A stretch of 64,000 nt of DNA, from NCBI GenBank assembly GCA_943914355.1, contig CALUBS010000002.1, positions 1-64,000 of the forward strand, written 5' to 3'. Positions 27,154 through 38,076 of this stretch are shown here, piece by piece. The position numbers were made by a program, and so were the translations under genes. A model generated the notes under the pieces. That model was not told the origin of the DNA. It saw only the letters and a list, made by a program, of their open reading frames with translations, and searched no databases. Numbering within the stretch: the first letter of the stretch is position 1; each line of letters opens with the position of its first letter. This stretch comes from an uncultured Corynebacterium sp. (GTDB lineage: Bacteria > Actinomycetota > Actinomycetes > Mycobacteriales > Mycobacteriaceae).

Positions 27154-28170
27154 GTGAATATTGATCTTGAGGCACTTCGTACCATCGAATCCGAACGGCG
27201 GGTCCCCGTCAATGACCTGTTGGAGTCGATTGCAAGTGCCTTGTTGTATTCCTACCTGGATTACCGCGAATCCACCGCGGAGGGCAAGGCCGAAGGCACC
27301 AAGTCCCGAGTAGACATCGATACCACCACCGGTGCCGTCAGTGTCATCGTTACCGAGCGCGACCCCGAAACCGGGGAAGTAACCAGTGAGTACGATGACA
27401 CCCCGGATAACTTTGGCCGCGTGGGTGCACGCGCCGTGCGCGAAGCCATCTTGCGCAAGCTGCGCGAGGCCGAAGCCGAGCGCACTTTTGATTCCTATTC
27501 GGAGCTTAGCGGGCGCGTTGTCAGTGGCATCGTCCAGCGCGATGCGCGTGCCAATGCCCGCGGCATCGTTGTGGTCCAGCTCGGTTCCGAGTTGGAATCG
27601 CAGGACGGAATCTTGCTTCCCGCAGAACAAATCCCCGGAGAGAATCTGCAGCACGGTGACCGCATCAAGGCGTATGTGGTGGGAGTAAATCGCAATGGCG
27701 CCAATGTGCAAATCAACTTGTCCCGGACCCATCCGGAGCTAGTGCGCGGGCTTTTTGAACTGGAAGTTCCGGAAGTTGCGGATGGCAGCGTGGAAATGAT
27801 CGCCATCGCCCGCGAAGCTGGGCACCGCTCCAAGGTCGCTGTTATTGGCCACGCTAAAGGCCTCAACGCCAAGGGCGCGTGCATTGGCCCGCGCGGTCAG
27901 CGGGTGAATAACATCATGCGCCAGCTCGGTGGGGAAAAGATCGACATCATTGATTACAGCGAGGATCCCACCGTATATGTGGGCAATGCTTTGGCCCCCT
28001 CCAAGGTGATCAAGGTGACCGTGCTCGATAGCGAAGAGCAGGTGGCGCGAGTTATCGTCCCTGACTACCAGCTGTCTCTTGCCATTGGTAAGGAAGGCCA
28101 GAACGCGCGCCTAGCCGCCCGTTTGACCGGCTGGAAGATCGATATTCATTCAGACGCGGACGCGAATTAA
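27154..28170 (+). CDS. nusA: Transcription termination/antitermination factor NusA
   Basis: RNA polymerase-binding factor that controls pausing, termination and rRNA antitermination. The 338-residue protein has an N-terminal polymerase-binding domain, an S1 domain (around VVSGIVQRDARANARG) and two KH domains, with GLNAKGACIGPRGQRVNNI and LAIGKEGQNARLAARLTGWKI. It lacks the acidic C-terminal repeats of E. coli NusA, as usual in Actinobacteria. GTG start with AGAGGA upstream, 23 bases after rimP. Confidence 0.95.
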   Translation: MNIDLEALRTIESERRVPVNDLLESIASALLYSYLDYRESTAEGKAEGTKSRVDIDTTTGAVSVIVTERDPETGEVTSEYDDTPDNFGRVGARAVREAILRKLREAEAERTFDSYSELSGRVVSGIVQRDARANARGIVVVQLGSELESQDGILLPAEQIPGENLQHGDRIKAYVVGVNRNGANVQINLSRTHPELVRGLFELEVPEVADGSVEMIAIAREAGHRSKVAVIGHAKGLNAKGACIGPRGQRVNNIMRQLGGEKIDIIDYSEDPTVYVGNALAPSKVIKVTVLDSEEQVARVIVPDYQLSLAIGKEGQNARLAARLTGWKIDIHSDADAN

Positions 28171-28254
28171 GGAAATGCGGATAAATAGCGTAGGCTAGTA
28201 AACGGCCCAGATGCAGAAAGGGACATGAAGACGCAGCGAAAGTTAAGGAGTTCG

Positions 28255-28617
28255 ATGTCGCAGACTCAACGGCTTCGTACTTGCATCGCTACGCGTCGCC
28301 GCATGCCCGATACGGAGCTGCTGCGGGTGGTCATTGATGCCAATGATCCTCAAGGCAGCCGCGCGGTGGCGGATCCATTCCGGCGGCTTCCCGGCCGCGG
28401 CGCATGGATTAGCCCCACGCTTTCTGCACTCGAGCTAGCTGAGCGCAAACATGCTTTCAAGCGCGCGCTCCGCACGTCCGCATCCGTGGACACAGGTCAG
28501 GTACGTAGATACTTGGAAGCACAGTACGAAAATGTACAGGGCGAAAAAGTACCGTGTGCGGAACAAGCTGCACAAGATTCGTACACACCAGAGTTAAAAA
28601 GGAAGACCGAACACTGA
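28255..28617 (+). CDS. ylxR: YlxR (DUF448) family protein
   Basis: Small, basic, probable nucleic-acid-binding protein found between nusA and infB in many bacteria. The 120-residue protein has RTCIATRRRMPDTELLRVV and the signature GRGAWISP. I chose ATG 28255 because AAGGAG precedes it by four bases; an ATG 30 bases upstream is also in frame. The C-terminal 40 residues are poorly conserved-looking and charged. Confidence 0.88.
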   Translation: MSQTQRLRTCIATRRRMPDTELLRVVIDANDPQGSRAVADPFRRLPGRGAWISPTLSALELAERKHAFKRALRTSASVDTGQVRRYLEAQYENVQGEKVPCAEQAAQDSYTPELKRKTEH

Positions 28618-28724
28618 TGAGCGCACAACGATGAAGCATCAGCGATGAAAGTCCAGAACGTTTAACTAGGAGTCAGGCCAGTTTTTCGCGGCCTTGGCTC
28701 CTAGGCGATATCAAGAGGAGACAA

Positions 28725-31598
28725 GTGCCCGGAAAGCTACGTGTTCACGAGTTGGCAAAACAGCTCGGAGTAACCAGCAAGGAACTGCTCGCCACCCTGA
28801 AGGAACAAGGCGAGTTCGTGAAAACCGCATCCTCGACCATCGAACCACCGGTGGTCAAGAAAATGCGTGCTCACTATGAAGCACAGTCCGGTGGCGATGC
28901 CACCGAAGCTAAGGCAGACAAGGCTGAGAAAGCTGCCAAGCCCGCTAAGCCCGGTCAAGGCAGCGCCAAGAAGCAGGCATCGCCTGCGCCAAAGCCAGGC
29001 GCTGGCGCACAGGGCGGAGCGAAATCCGCTGCGCCTAAGCCCGGCGCACCGAAGCCAGGGGCACAGGCACCGAAGCCATCTGACGCTGCGCCGAAGCCAG
29101 GCGCAGGGTCCGCTAAGGCTGCCCCCAAGCCTGGTAAGGCAGCACCAAAGCCGGGCGCTGCCGCTGGCAAGCCAGCACCGAAGCCCGGCCAAGGTGCACC
29201 GAAGCCAGGTCAAAACGCAGGCCAAGGCGATGCCAAGAAGTCGGGCGAGCGTCCGACCCCAGGCAACGCCATGCCGCGACCGATGCCTAAGCCCGGCGGA
29301 TCCCGCCGCGTAGCCAATAACCCATTTTCCACGGGTGGCGGCGACAACCGACCAGGCCCACGCCCCGGTGGCTCCAAGGGGCAGCGCGGCGGCAACCGTC
29401 CCGGCGATAACCGCGGTGGAAAGCGCGGCGGCCGCAACGAGGGCGGCACTAACCGTCAGGGCCAGGATCAGAACCAAGGCCAGGGTGGCGGCGGTGGACG
29501 TCGTCCGTCGCCAGCCATGATGCCTTCGCATCCGAACCCTGCCTCGATGCCCTCCAAGGCACCGAGCGGTGGTGGACGCGGCGGCCGCGGTCGAGGTGGC
29601 CACGGCGGACCTGGTGGTCCAGGTGGCCCAGGCGGCGGTCGTCCCGGCGGTTTCCGCGGTGGACGCGGTGGGCGTCGCGGCGGCACCGCTGGTGCATTCG
29701 GCCGTCCAGGTGGCGCACCACGCAAGGGCAAGAAGTCGAAGCGGCAAAAGCGCCATGAGTTTGAAGAGCAGCAGAAGCACGTCGTAGGCGGCGTCCGCTT
29801 GCCAGATGGCAAGGGACAGACCGTCCGCCTGCGCCGCGGCGCTTCGCTGTCTGACTTCGCGGAGAAGATCGGTGCCGATCCAGCAGCATTGGTACAGGCA
29901 CTGTTCAACCTTGGTGAAATGGTCACCGCAACCGCATCCGTATCGGAAGATACGCTGCAGCTGCTCGGTGACGAGATCAACTACAAGGTAGAAGTCGTCT
30001 CCCCAGAAGACGAGGACCGCGAGCTGCTCGAGTCCTTCGACCTGCAATTCGGCGAGGATGAAGGCGGCGAAGAGGCCCTCGAACACCGCCCTCCAGTCGT
30101 CTCCGTCATGGGTCACGTTGACCACGGTAAGACCCGCCTGTTGGACACCATCCGTAAGACCAATGAGGCAGCCGGTGAGGCCGGCGGTATTACCCAGGGA
30201 ATCGGTGCTTACCAGACCACGGTTGACGTGGATGGCGAGCGCACCATTACCTTCCTGGATACCCCTGGTCACGAGGCCTTTACCGCCATGCGTGCCCGCG
30301 GTGCGAAGTCCACCGACTTGGCCATCTTGGTAGTCGCCGCCGATGACGGCGTCATGCCACAGACGGTTGAGGCCATCAACCACGCCAAGGCTGCTGATAT
30401 CCCGGTCGTCGTGGCCGTGAACAAGGTGGATAAGCCGGAGGCGCAGCCGGAAAAGATCCGTGGCCAGCTCACGGAATACGGCTTGGTGCCAGAGGAGTAC
30501 GGCGGCGACACGATGTTCGTGGATATCTCTGCTAAGCAGGGCCAGAACATCGACCAGCTGCTAGAGTCCGTCATCCTGACTGCTGATGCCGCCCTCGAGC
30601 TCACGGCTAATCCAGAGATGGATGCCCAGGGTGTGGCCATCGAGGCCCACTTGGACCGCGGTCGCGGCCCAGTGGCTACGGTCATCGTCCAGCGCGGTAC
30701 GCTGCACGTCGGCGATTCCATCGTGGTAGGCGATGCACATGGTCGCGTGCGCCGCATGCTCGATGAGTTTGGTGAGGACGTCAAGGAAGCCGGTCCTTCC
30801 CGCCCAGTACAGGTGCAAGGCCTGTCCGGCGTTCCAGGTGCTGGCGATAACCTGCTCGTGGTTGATGATGACCGCGTGGCCCGCCAGATTGCCAACCAGC
30901 GCGATGCTCGTAAGCGTTCTGCCCTGCAGGCAAAGCAGCGCAAGCGCGTGTCCCTGGAGGATCTGGACAAGGTATTGCAGGAGACCTCGACCCTCAACCT
31001 CATCCTCAAGGGCGACAATGCCGGCTCCGTCGAGGCGCTGGAAGATGCCCTGTTGGACATCAAGACCGAGGACGAAGTCGAGCTCAACATCATCGACCGC
31101 GGTGTTGGTGCCGTAACGGAGACCAATATTTCCTTGGCCGCCGCTTCCGATGCCGTCATCATTGCGTTCAATGTTCGCTCGGAGGGCAAGGCCACGGAGA
31201 TCGCTACCCAAGAGGGTGTGGATATCCGCTACTACACGGTTATCTACAAGGCCATCGAAGAAGTCGAGGCCGCTCTCAAGGGCATGCTCAAGCCGATCTA
31301 CGAGGAACGCGACACCGGTGCGGCCGAAATCCGCGCCCTGTTCAAGTCCTCCTCGGTGGGTACCATCGCCGGTTGTATGGTCACCGAAGGCAAGGTTGTC
31401 CGCAACGGCAAGGTTCGCCTGCTCCGCGATAACAACGTGGTTACTGCCGATGCCAAGATCGAGTCCCTGCGTCACGAAAAGGACGACGCTACTGAGATCA
31501 AGGCCGGCTATGAGTGCGGTATGGTGTTGTCCTACCCGGATATCCAGGTAGGCGATATCATCCAGGCTTATGAAGAAGTCGAGGTACCGCGCGACTAG
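28725..31598 (+). CDS. infB: Translation initiation factor IF-2
   Basis: GTPase that brings fMet-tRNA to the 30S subunit and promotes subunit joining. The 957-residue protein starts with an IF2_N domain ([17 protein letters not shown]). A long low-complexity region follows, roughly residues 55-345: first Lys-Pro-Gly/Ala repeats, then Gly/Arg-rich RGG-like sequence. A second IF2_N domain and the G domain come next, with GHVDHGKT at 463-470, DTPGHEAF and NKVDKPEA, then domains II-IV. GTG start after AGAGGAG. The extension is typical of actinobacterial IF-2, though its role is poorly known. Confidence 0.96.
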   Translation: MPGKLRVHELAKQLGVTSKELLATLKEQGEFVKTASSTIEPPVVKKMRAHYEAQSGGDATEAKADKAEKAAKPAKPGQGSAKKQASPAPKPGAGAQGGAKSAAPKPGAPKPGAQAPKPSDAAPKPGAGSAKAAPKPGKAAPKPGAAAGKPAPKPGQGAPKPGQNAGQGDAKKSGERPTPGNAMPRPMPKPGGSRRVANNPFSTGGGDNRPGPRPGGSKGQRGGNRPGDNRGGKRGGRNEGGTNRQGQDQNQGQGGGGGRRPSPAMMPSHPNPASMPSKAPSGGGRGGRGRGGHGGPGGPGGPGGGRPGGFRGGRGGRRGGTAGAFGRPGGAPRKGKKSKRQKRHEFEEQQKHVVGGVRLPDGKGQTVRLRRGASLSDFAEKIGADPAALVQALFNLGEMVTATASVSEDTLQLLGDEINYKVEVVSPEDEDRELLESFDLQFGEDEGGEEALEHRPPVVSVMGHVDHGKTRLLDTIRKTNEAAGEAGGITQGIGAYQTTVDVDGERTITFLDTPGHEAFTAMRARGAKSTDLAILVVAADDGVMPQTVEAINHAKAADIPVVVAVNKVDKPEAQPEKIRGQLTEYGLVPEEYGGDTMFVDISAKQGQNIDQLLESVILTADAALELTANPEMDAQGVAIEAHLDRGRGPVATVIVQRGTLHVGDSIVVGDAHGRVRRMLDEFGEDVKEAGPSRPVQVQGLSGVPGAGDNLLVVDDDRVARQIANQRDARKRSALQAKQRKRVSLEDLDKVLQETSTLNLILKGDNAGSVEALEDALLDIKTEDEVELNIIDRGVGAVTETNISLAAASDAVIIAFNVRSEGKATEIATQEGVDIRYYTVIYKAIEEVEAALKGMLKPIYEERDTGAAEIRALFKSSSVGTIAGCMVTEGKVVRNGKVRLLRDNNVVTADAKIESLRHEKDDATEIKAGYECGMVLSYPDIQVGDIIQAYEEVEVPRD

Positions 31599-31611
31599 TC
31601 GCTGCTAGTTT

Positions 31612-31700
31612 CGGCCCGCTGTGCGTGCCTACCTCAAGATTCTTTCTCCACGGAGGGAGATCGCGAGGTGCGGCAGGTAGAGCGGGCCGTTTCGCGTTTT
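31612..31700 (+). terminator. Structured terminator-like hairpin after infB
   Basis: CGGCCCGCT (31612-31620) pairs with AGCGGGCCG (31681-31689). Further pairing inside includes CTACCTC with GAGGTG/GGTAG-type arms and a TCTCC/GGAGA hairpin, and TTTCGCGTTTT follows. The stem is large and the T-run interrupted, so it may attenuate rather than fully terminate. A separate rbfA promoter (TAAACT at 31746-31751) fits. Confidence 0.55.
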
Positions 31701-31819
31701 CGCATGTGAGGTTTTCAAGCGGTTTCCATTGGGTGCGGTGAGTAACTAAACTGGTGGTTTCTGATACCGCGACACGGTAATTTAGGAATAAATTTTTCCC
31801 CTTTAGCTTGGAGGTTCTC

Positions 31820-32263
31820 ATGGTCGATCACGCACGCGCGGCGCGGCTAGCAAAACGAATTCAGGAAATCGTGGCTAGTGCGATTGAGCTGCAGATTAAG
31901 GATCGCCGCTTGGAGATGGTCACCGTGACCGATGCCCGCGTCACCGGTGATTTGCACGACGCTACCGTCTTTTACACGGTACGCGGCCACGATATCGATG
32001 CGGAACCCGATTATGACCAGGCTGAGGAAGCGCTCAAGCGTGCGAAGGGGCAGTTGCGCAAGATCGTCGGCGATCAGCTCTCGGTCCGCTTTACCCCAAC
32101 CCTTGCTTTTGAGCTCGATACCGTCCCGGAAGCCTCCGCGCACATGGAAGAGCTCTTGGCGCGCGCTCGGGCTCGCGATGAGGAGCTAGCAAAATTGAAG
32201 GAAAACGCTAAGCCCGCGGGCGAGGCCAATCCGTATAAAACCTCCGATGAAGACGAGGCTTAA
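31820..32263 (+). CDS. rbfA: Ribosome-binding factor A
   Basis: KH-fold factor for 30S maturation and cold adaptation. The 147-residue protein has the family core [45 protein letters not shown] and [18 protein letters not shown]. The C-terminal tail is charged and probably flexible. ATG 31820 follows TTGGAGG with a five-base gap; an ATG 12 bases upstream is less well placed. nrnA begins immediately after its stop codon. Confidence 0.94.
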   Translation: MVDHARAARLAKRIQEIVASAIELQIKDRRLEMVTVTDARVTGDLHDATVFYTVRGHDIDAEPDYDQAEEALKRAKGQLRKIVGDQLSVRFTPTLAFELDTVPEASAHMEELLARARARDEELAKLKENAKPAGEANPYKTSDEDEA

Positions 32264-33232
32264 GTGACCCGCAAGGAATATCAGGACGCAGTCGATGCCA
32301 TTTCTGGCGCGCAAAGCATCTGTATTATCACTCACTTGCGCCCGGATGCCGATGCCATTGGTTCAGCCACGGCGTTGCTCTTAGCCGTGCAACAAAGTGG
32401 GAAAGAAGCCTGTGCGGTCATTGGCCAGGACAAGGACTTTGCGCCTAATCTTTACTCCATTCCCGGCGCAGATCAGGTCAAGGTCATGCGGGAGCTCCCG
32501 CAGGGCTATGACCTTTATGTCACCGTGGATTGTGGGTCGATCGATCGCACCGGACTGTTTTCCGCAGATATCGCCCAGCTGGCGACGTCAGGGCGCGTGC
32601 TGTGCATCGACCACCACTCGTCCAATCCCGGGTTTGGCTCAGTAAACTTGGTTGATTCAGAGTGCGAGTCCACCACGGTGGCCATATTGACCATCCTGGA
32701 TATGCTGTCGGTGCAAATCGAAAGCAGCATCGCACACTGCCTGTATGCGGGTCTTTTGACCGATACGGGTAGCTTTCGGTGGGGCAGGCCCGCCATGCAC
32801 GATGTGGCCACGCGCTTGATGCACTATGGCTTGGATACCAAGCAGATTGCCACGGATCTGCTCGATGCCACGACTCCAGATGATCTGCAGATGGTCGGCC
32901 GCGTGCTCGCAGGACTGTGCATTGAACATGCTGGTGAAATGGGTGTGGGCATCCTCGTTGCAGGCTTGGCCGATATCGAAGGTCATTCGGATTCCGCAGT
33001 GGAATCCCTGGTGGATTTCGTGCGCGCCCTTGAGGGCACGCAGTTGGGCGTGGTCTTTAAGGAGCAGTCGCCCGGGATTTGGGCGGTATCGCTGCGTTCG
33101 ACGGCGATTAATTGCGCAGAACTTGCAGCCCAATTTGGCGGCGGCGGGCATGTTCCGGCTGCCGGGTATATGACATCGGGAAGCGAAGAGAGCATCGTCG
33201 CGGAGCTGGTGAGTGCCATCGATGAGCACTAG
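32264..33232 (+). CDS. nrnA: DHH-family bifunctional oligoribonuclease/PAP phosphatase NrnA
   Basis: Degrades nanoRNA and linear dinucleotides such as pApA and dephosphorylates 3'-phosphoadenosine 5'-phosphate, by family knowledge. The 322-residue protein has the DHH-family metal motifs HLRPDADAIGSA, VDCGSIDRTG and DHHSSNPGFG. The C-terminal DHHA1 domain ends with FGGGGHVPAAGY. GTG starts on the base after the rbfA stop. Its 3' end overlaps the MATE transporter gene. An rbfA-nrnA pair is common in Actinobacteria. Confidence 0.93.
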   Translation: MTRKEYQDAVDAISGAQSICIITHLRPDADAIGSATALLLAVQQSGKEACAVIGQDKDFAPNLYSIPGADQVKVMRELPQGYDLYVTVDCGSIDRTGLFSADIAQLATSGRVLCIDHHSSNPGFGSVNLVDSECESTTVAILTILDMLSVQIESSIAHCLYAGLLTDTGSFRWGRPAMHDVATRLMHYGLDTKQIATDLLDATTPDDLQMVGRVLAGLCIEHAGEMGVGILVAGLADIEGHSDSAVESLVDFVRALEGTQLGVVFKEQSPGIWAVSLRSTAINCAELAAQFGGGGHVPAAGYMTSGSEESIVAELVSAIDEH

Positions 33233-34532
33233 GCAGTCAACCCCCACGAGAGTAAGCGCACGCGAGGTCTTTGGCCTCGCGTTTCCTGCGCTTGGCGTCC
33301 TGGCCGCGATGCCGCTCTACCTCCTGCTCGATACCGCAGTGGTGGGGCGCCTGGGTGCCCAGGAACTGGCTTCGCTCGCCGCGGCAACCACGATCCATAC
33401 CGTGGTGACCACGCAGCTGACTTTCTTGTCCTACGGCACCACGGCTCGCTCGTCGCGCTTGTTTGGCGCTGGAAAGCGAGCCGAAGCCGTAGCGGAAGGC
33501 GTGCAAGCTACCTATGTGGCTTTAGGCGTCGGCGGGCTTTTGGCCATTATTATGTGGATCTTCGGCGGCGTATTTGCCCAGTGGCTTACCGGAGATCCCA
33601 CCACGGCGGCCGGCACCGCGCTGTGGCTGCGGATCGCCGCGCTGGCCATCCCCGTAACACTCGTGGAAATGGCCGGAAATGGCTGGATGCGCGGCGTACA
33701 AAATACCAAGAAACCGCTCTATTTCACCCTCGCCGGAATGATTCCCGGTGCCATTGCCGTGCCTGCATTCGTGTACTGGTGGGGCCTTGCTGGATCTGCC
33801 ATCGCCACCGTATTCGGCATGAGCATTATCGCGAGCCTATTCGTGCGCGAGCTGTATAAACAGCACCACGGCTCTTGGGCATTTCGTTGGGATATCGTGC
33901 GCGAACAGCTCATCTTGGGCCGCGATCTTATCTTGCGCTCCGCCAGCTTTCAGGTGGCCTTTCTTACCGCAACGGCCGTTGTTTCCCGCGTGGGCACTGC
34001 AGCGTTGGGTGGCCACCAAATCATGATGCAGCTGTGGAATTTCATGTCGCTGATTTTGGATTCCTTGGCTATCGCCGCCCAAGCCTTGACTGGGGCGGCC
34101 TTGGGCGCCGGTTCGGCGCGCCACGCACGCAGCGTAGGAAGCAAGGTAGTGATGTATTCCACCATCTTCTCGGCCTTCCTCGCCTTGGTTTTCGCCGCAG
34201 GAGCCGGGGTCATTCCGCGCGTCTTTACCTCCTCGCAGGAGGTCATTGATGCCATGAGCCAACCGTGGTGGATCCTCGTTGGCATGGTCATCGCCGGCGG
34301 CGTGGTCTTTGCCCTCGACGGCGTTTTGCTGGGGGCAGGGGACGCAGCATTCCTGCGCAGCCTGACCATTGCCTCTGTGCTTTTGGGATTTTTGCCCGGC
34401 GTGCTCCTCGCACACGCCATGGGCACGGGCCTTACCGGTGTGTGGTGCGGCTTGGCCGCGTTCATTTCCTTCCGCCTCGTTGGCGTGGTCTACCGCTTCT
34501 ATTCCATGAAATGGGCTGTAATAGCAGAGTAG
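33222..34532 (+). CDS. dinF: MATE family efflux transporter (DinF-like)
   Basis: A 436-residue integral membrane protein with about twelve hydrophobic segments and two repeats, each starting with the MATE pattern (LAFPALGVLAAMPLYLLLDTAVVGRLG and the second around GTAALGGHQIMMQLW). DinF-type proteins exchange sodium or protons for organic cations or other metabolites; the substrate here is unknown. ATG 33222 overlaps the nrnA stop by 11 bases; an ATG nine bases upstream is also possible. M. tuberculosis has a DinF homologue at the same place. Confidence 0.9.
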   Translation: MSTRQSTPTRVSAREVFGLAFPALGVLAAMPLYLLLDTAVVGRLGAQELASLAAATTIHTVVTTQLTFLSYGTTARSSRLFGAGKRAEAVAEGVQATYVALGVGGLLAIIMWIFGGVFAQWLTGDPTTAAGTALWLRIAALAIPVTLVEMAGNGWMRGVQNTKKPLYFTLAGMIPGAIAVPAFVYWWGLAGSAIATVFGMSIIASLFVRELYKQHHGSWAFRWDIVREQLILGRDLILRSASFQVAFLTATAVVSRVGTAALGGHQIMMQLWNFMSLILDSLAIAAQALTGAALGAGSARHARSVGSKVVMYSTIFSAFLALVFAAGAGVIPRVFTSSQEVIDAMSQPWWILVGMVIAGGVVFALDGVLLGAGDAAFLRSLTIASVLLGFLPGVLLAHAMGTGLTGVWCGLAAFISFRLVGVVYRFYSMKWAVIAE

Positions 34533-34607
34533 TACCTGCGCTACAGTGGCTGTAGCAAGTAATAACAGCACTTTAGAAGATGATGCGGAAGGCGGGTGGG
34601 AGCGGCA

Positions 34608-35414
34608 ATGCCAACCTTATGGGCAGTAGCAGACCTGCACGGCGCGATCAGTGACAACTCTGCGCGCATTGCAGAGCTAGCCCCACCAGATCCCGCCGAT
34701 TGGCTCATTGTGGCAGGCGATGTCGCAGAACGCAGCGAGCTCATCGTGCGCATCTTGCGTGATTTGGCCGCACGCTATGACACCGTTATTTGGGCGCCGG
34801 GCAATCACGAGTTATTTTCCCGTTCCCAAGACCAGTACAAGGGGCGCGAAAAATACGATCACCTGGTTGCCGCTTGCAGGGAAATCGGCGTTATCACCCC
34901 GGAGGACCCTTACCCGGTCTTCAACGGAATAACGATCGTGCCGCTTTTTACCCTGTATGACTACAGCTTCCGCCCACCGGGGACCTCGGTGGAAGAAGCG
35001 GTGCAGCAGGCGCGCGCCAAAAAGCTTGTCATGACCGATGAGGTAGCTATCGCACCTTTTGTAGACGTGCGCGCCTGGTGTTGGGACCGTTTGGCGTATT
35101 CCATTAAGCGTTTATCCCGAGTGCAGGGCCCAACCATCTTGATCAACCACTGGCCGCTTGTGCAAGAGCCCACGATGGTGCTGCGCTTCCCGGAAATCGC
35201 CCTGTGGAGCGGCTCGCGGCATACGCGCTCGTGGCCGCGGCGGTACAAGGCAGAAGCGGTCATCTACGGCCACCTGCACACGCCCTCAAAGATGAATGTG
35301 GATGGGGTAGACCATATCGAAGTCTCTTTGGGCTATCCGCGCGAGTGGCGTAACCAGCCCCACCGTATTGCCTGGCCATACCCAGTTACCTCAACCTTTG
35401 GGGAGGTGGATTAA
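34608..35414 (+). CDS. Calcineurin-like metallophosphoesterase
   Basis: A 268-residue predicted phosphoesterase of unknown substrate. Metal-binding motifs are ADLHGA, GDVAERSE, GNHE, NHWPL and GHLHTP in the normal order. ATG 34608 follows GGGAG by five bases; a GTG 12 bases upstream is less likely. Its last base is shared with the first base of pptT (TAATG), so the two are translationally coupled. The same pairing occurs in mycobacteria (Rv2795c with pptT), where the hydrolase has been proposed to oppose PptT; that is inference here. Confidence 0.88.
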   Translation: MPTLWAVADLHGAISDNSARIAELAPPDPADWLIVAGDVAERSELIVRILRDLAARYDTVIWAPGNHELFSRSQDQYKGREKYDHLVAACREIGVITPEDPYPVFNGITIVPLFTLYDYSFRPPGTSVEEAVQQARAKKLVMTDEVAIAPFVDVRAWCWDRLAYSIKRLSRVQGPTILINHWPLVQEPTMVLRFPEIALWSGSRHTRSWPRRYKAEAVIYGHLHTPSKMNVDGVDHIEVSLGYPREWRNQPHRIAWPYPVTSTFGEVD

Positions 35415-36088
35415 TGCATTATCCCGACCTATTCCCAGAAACTACCCGGTATTGCTATGTGCGCACGGACGCCCGCGAGTCCGACCTGCTCAACTATGAG
35501 CACCTCGATCCCAAAGAACAGTCCATAGTCTCGCACGCGGTCGATATCCGGAAGTCCGAATTCGGCGATGCCCGCTGGTGTGCGCACCAGGCCCTGCGCG
35601 AGCTGGGCTTTACAGGCTCGAACCCGATCCTGCGAGGGGAACGGGGCATGCCGCTGTGGCCCGAAGGTTTCATTGGATCCATGACGCATACGGAGGGCCT
35701 GCGTGCAGCGGTGGTGGCCTCTACTACGGATTTTCGCTCCATTGGCCTTGATGCGGAGCCGGCGCAGCGTCTGCCCGAACATGTGTTGACCATGATCGCC
35801 CGAGCCGGGGAAATGCCGCAGCTGCCGCGCCTAGAAAAGGCAGGGGTGCACTGCCCAGACCGCCTGCTATTTTGCGCCAAGGAGGCCACCTATAAAGCGT
35901 GGTTTCCCATGACGCATCGGTGGCTCGATTTCGAACAGGCAGAAATCGATATCCGCGAAGATGGAACCTTTATTTCTTATATCCTGGCCCGCCCCACGCC
36001 AGTGCCGTTTATCACTGGCAAGTGGATCCTAAAGGGCGGTTATGTCGTGGTTTCCACGCTGGTTCCGGCCCTTGATTTCTCCGCCTAA
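35414..36088 (+). CDS. pptT: 4'-phosphopantetheinyl transferase PptT-type
   Basis: Transfers phosphopantetheine from CoA to acyl-carrier and peptidyl-carrier domains; in corynebacteria it activates the polyketide synthase of mycolic acid synthesis and type I fatty acid synthase. The 224-residue EntD-like protein has the magnesium site SIGLDAEPAQRLP, GSMTHTEGLRAAVV and the catalytic FCAKEATYKAWFP. Length is typical. It is coupled to the upstream phosphoesterase by a TAATG overlap. Confidence 0.92.
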   Translation: MHYPDLFPETTRYCYVRTDARESDLLNYEHLDPKEQSIVSHAVDIRKSEFGDARWCAHQALRELGFTGSNPILRGERGMPLWPEGFIGSMTHTEGLRAAVVASTTDFRSIGLDAEPAQRLPEHVLTMIARAGEMPQLPRLEKAGVHCPDRLLFCAKEATYKAWFPMTHRWLDFEQAEIDIREDGTFISYILARPTPVPFITGKWILKGGYVVVSTLVPALDFSA

Positions 36089-36136
36089 ACCGAACGTTCG
36101 CACTGGTCCCCTCGGTTTTCCCTCTAAGGCTCTGGT

Positions 36137-37030
36137 TTAGAGGGTAGACGGCCGCGCCACAAAGACCGTGGCCAACCTTTTTCCCTTCTCTTTAATGAGC
36201 GCGATGGCCTGGCCATTGGGGGCTACCGCCGCATGAACCCCAGATAGCCCGCGCGGCTCTAACCATTTGCCCATCGCTAAGGCGGCGGCTTCTTTCTCCG
36301 TGACGGGCAGGACGGGGAAACTGCGCTTGAGCGCCTCATCGAGGCTCAAGGACAGGCGGGGGTTTTCGGCAAGATCGTCGAGGAGGTGGGCATCGGCAAG
36401 CGCAAATGGCCCCACCGTCGTGCGGCGCAAGGCGGTTAAATGCCCGCCAACGCCCAAGGCCTCGCCCATATCGCGCGCCAAGGAGCGGATATAGGTGCCG
36501 GAGGAACACTCCACGGATACATCGAGGTCAACAAAATCGCCCTCGGTGCGCAGGTCATGAATGTCAAAGCTGTGGATGGTGACCGGGCGGGCGGGGATAT
36601 CTACCTCTTTGCCCTCGCGCACCAATTCATGCGCCCTTTTGCCCTTGATCTTGATGGCGGAAACCGCGGCGGGCTTTTGCATAATCTCACCGGTCAATGT
36701 GGCAACCTCGGCCTCGATGGCGGATCGATCAAGCGCTGCTGCGGGCTTGCCCCAGCGAAATTCGCCCTCGGCATCATCGGTGGTGGTAGAAGCGCCGAGG
36801 CGAATGGTGGCTGAATAAGACTTGGTGGAAGCAACCATGTGCGCGAGGAATTTGGTGCCGCGTTCGATGCCGAGGACCAGCACCCCTGTCGCCATGGGAT
36901 CTAAGGTGCCGGCGTGGCCGACCTTTTTGGTGTGAAAATACCTGCGTAGGCGGCTAACAACATCGTGAGAGGTCATGCCGGCAGGCTTATCAACTATGAC
37001 AAGTCCGGAATGTGCGAGCGCATCAGTCAT
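36137..37030 (-). CDS. truB: tRNA pseudouridine(55) synthase TruB
   Basis: Makes pseudouridine 55 in the T-loop of tRNAs. The 297-residue protein has the catalytic GHAGTLDPMATGVL motif with Asp44, the N-terminal VIVDKPAGMTSHDVV, the RSLARDMGEALG region, and a C-terminal PUA-like segment. ATG 37030 is preferred over ATG 37039: TAGACT lies eight bases upstream of it. It is divergent from ribF, with 32 bases between the start codons. Confidence 0.94.
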   Translation of the reverse strand: MTDALAHSGLVIVDKPAGMTSHDVVSRLRRYFHTKKVGHAGTLDPMATGVLVLGIERGTKFLAHMVASTKSYSATIRLGASTTTDDAEGEFRWGKPAAALDRSAIEAEVATLTGEIMQKPAAVSAIKIKGKRAHELVREGKEVDIPARPVTIHSFDIHDLRTEGDFVDLDVSVECSSGTYIRSLARDMGEALGVGGHLTALRRTTVGPFALADAHLLDDLAENPRLSLSLDEALKRSFPVLPVTEKEAAALAMGKWLEPRGLSGVHAAVAPNGQAIALIKEKGKRLATVFVARPSTL

Positions 37031-37032
37031 AG

Positions 37033-38076
<1,044 letters not shown>

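Noticed and set aside
29050..29700. Short repeats inside infB considered as a CRISPR or tandem-repeat locus
   Set aside because: They are in-frame codon repeats for KPG and RGG segments with no unique spacers.
28737..30383. 548-codon open frame on the minus strand opposite infB
   Set aside because: It is a shadow of the GC-rich, repetitive infB extension; the translation is Trp/Arg/Leu-rich without any family motif.
36120..36144. CCCTCTAA/TTAGAGGG hairpin between pptT and truB as a terminator
   Set aside because: The eight-base stem includes the truB stop codon and is not followed by a T-run on either strand, so I do not call it a terminator.
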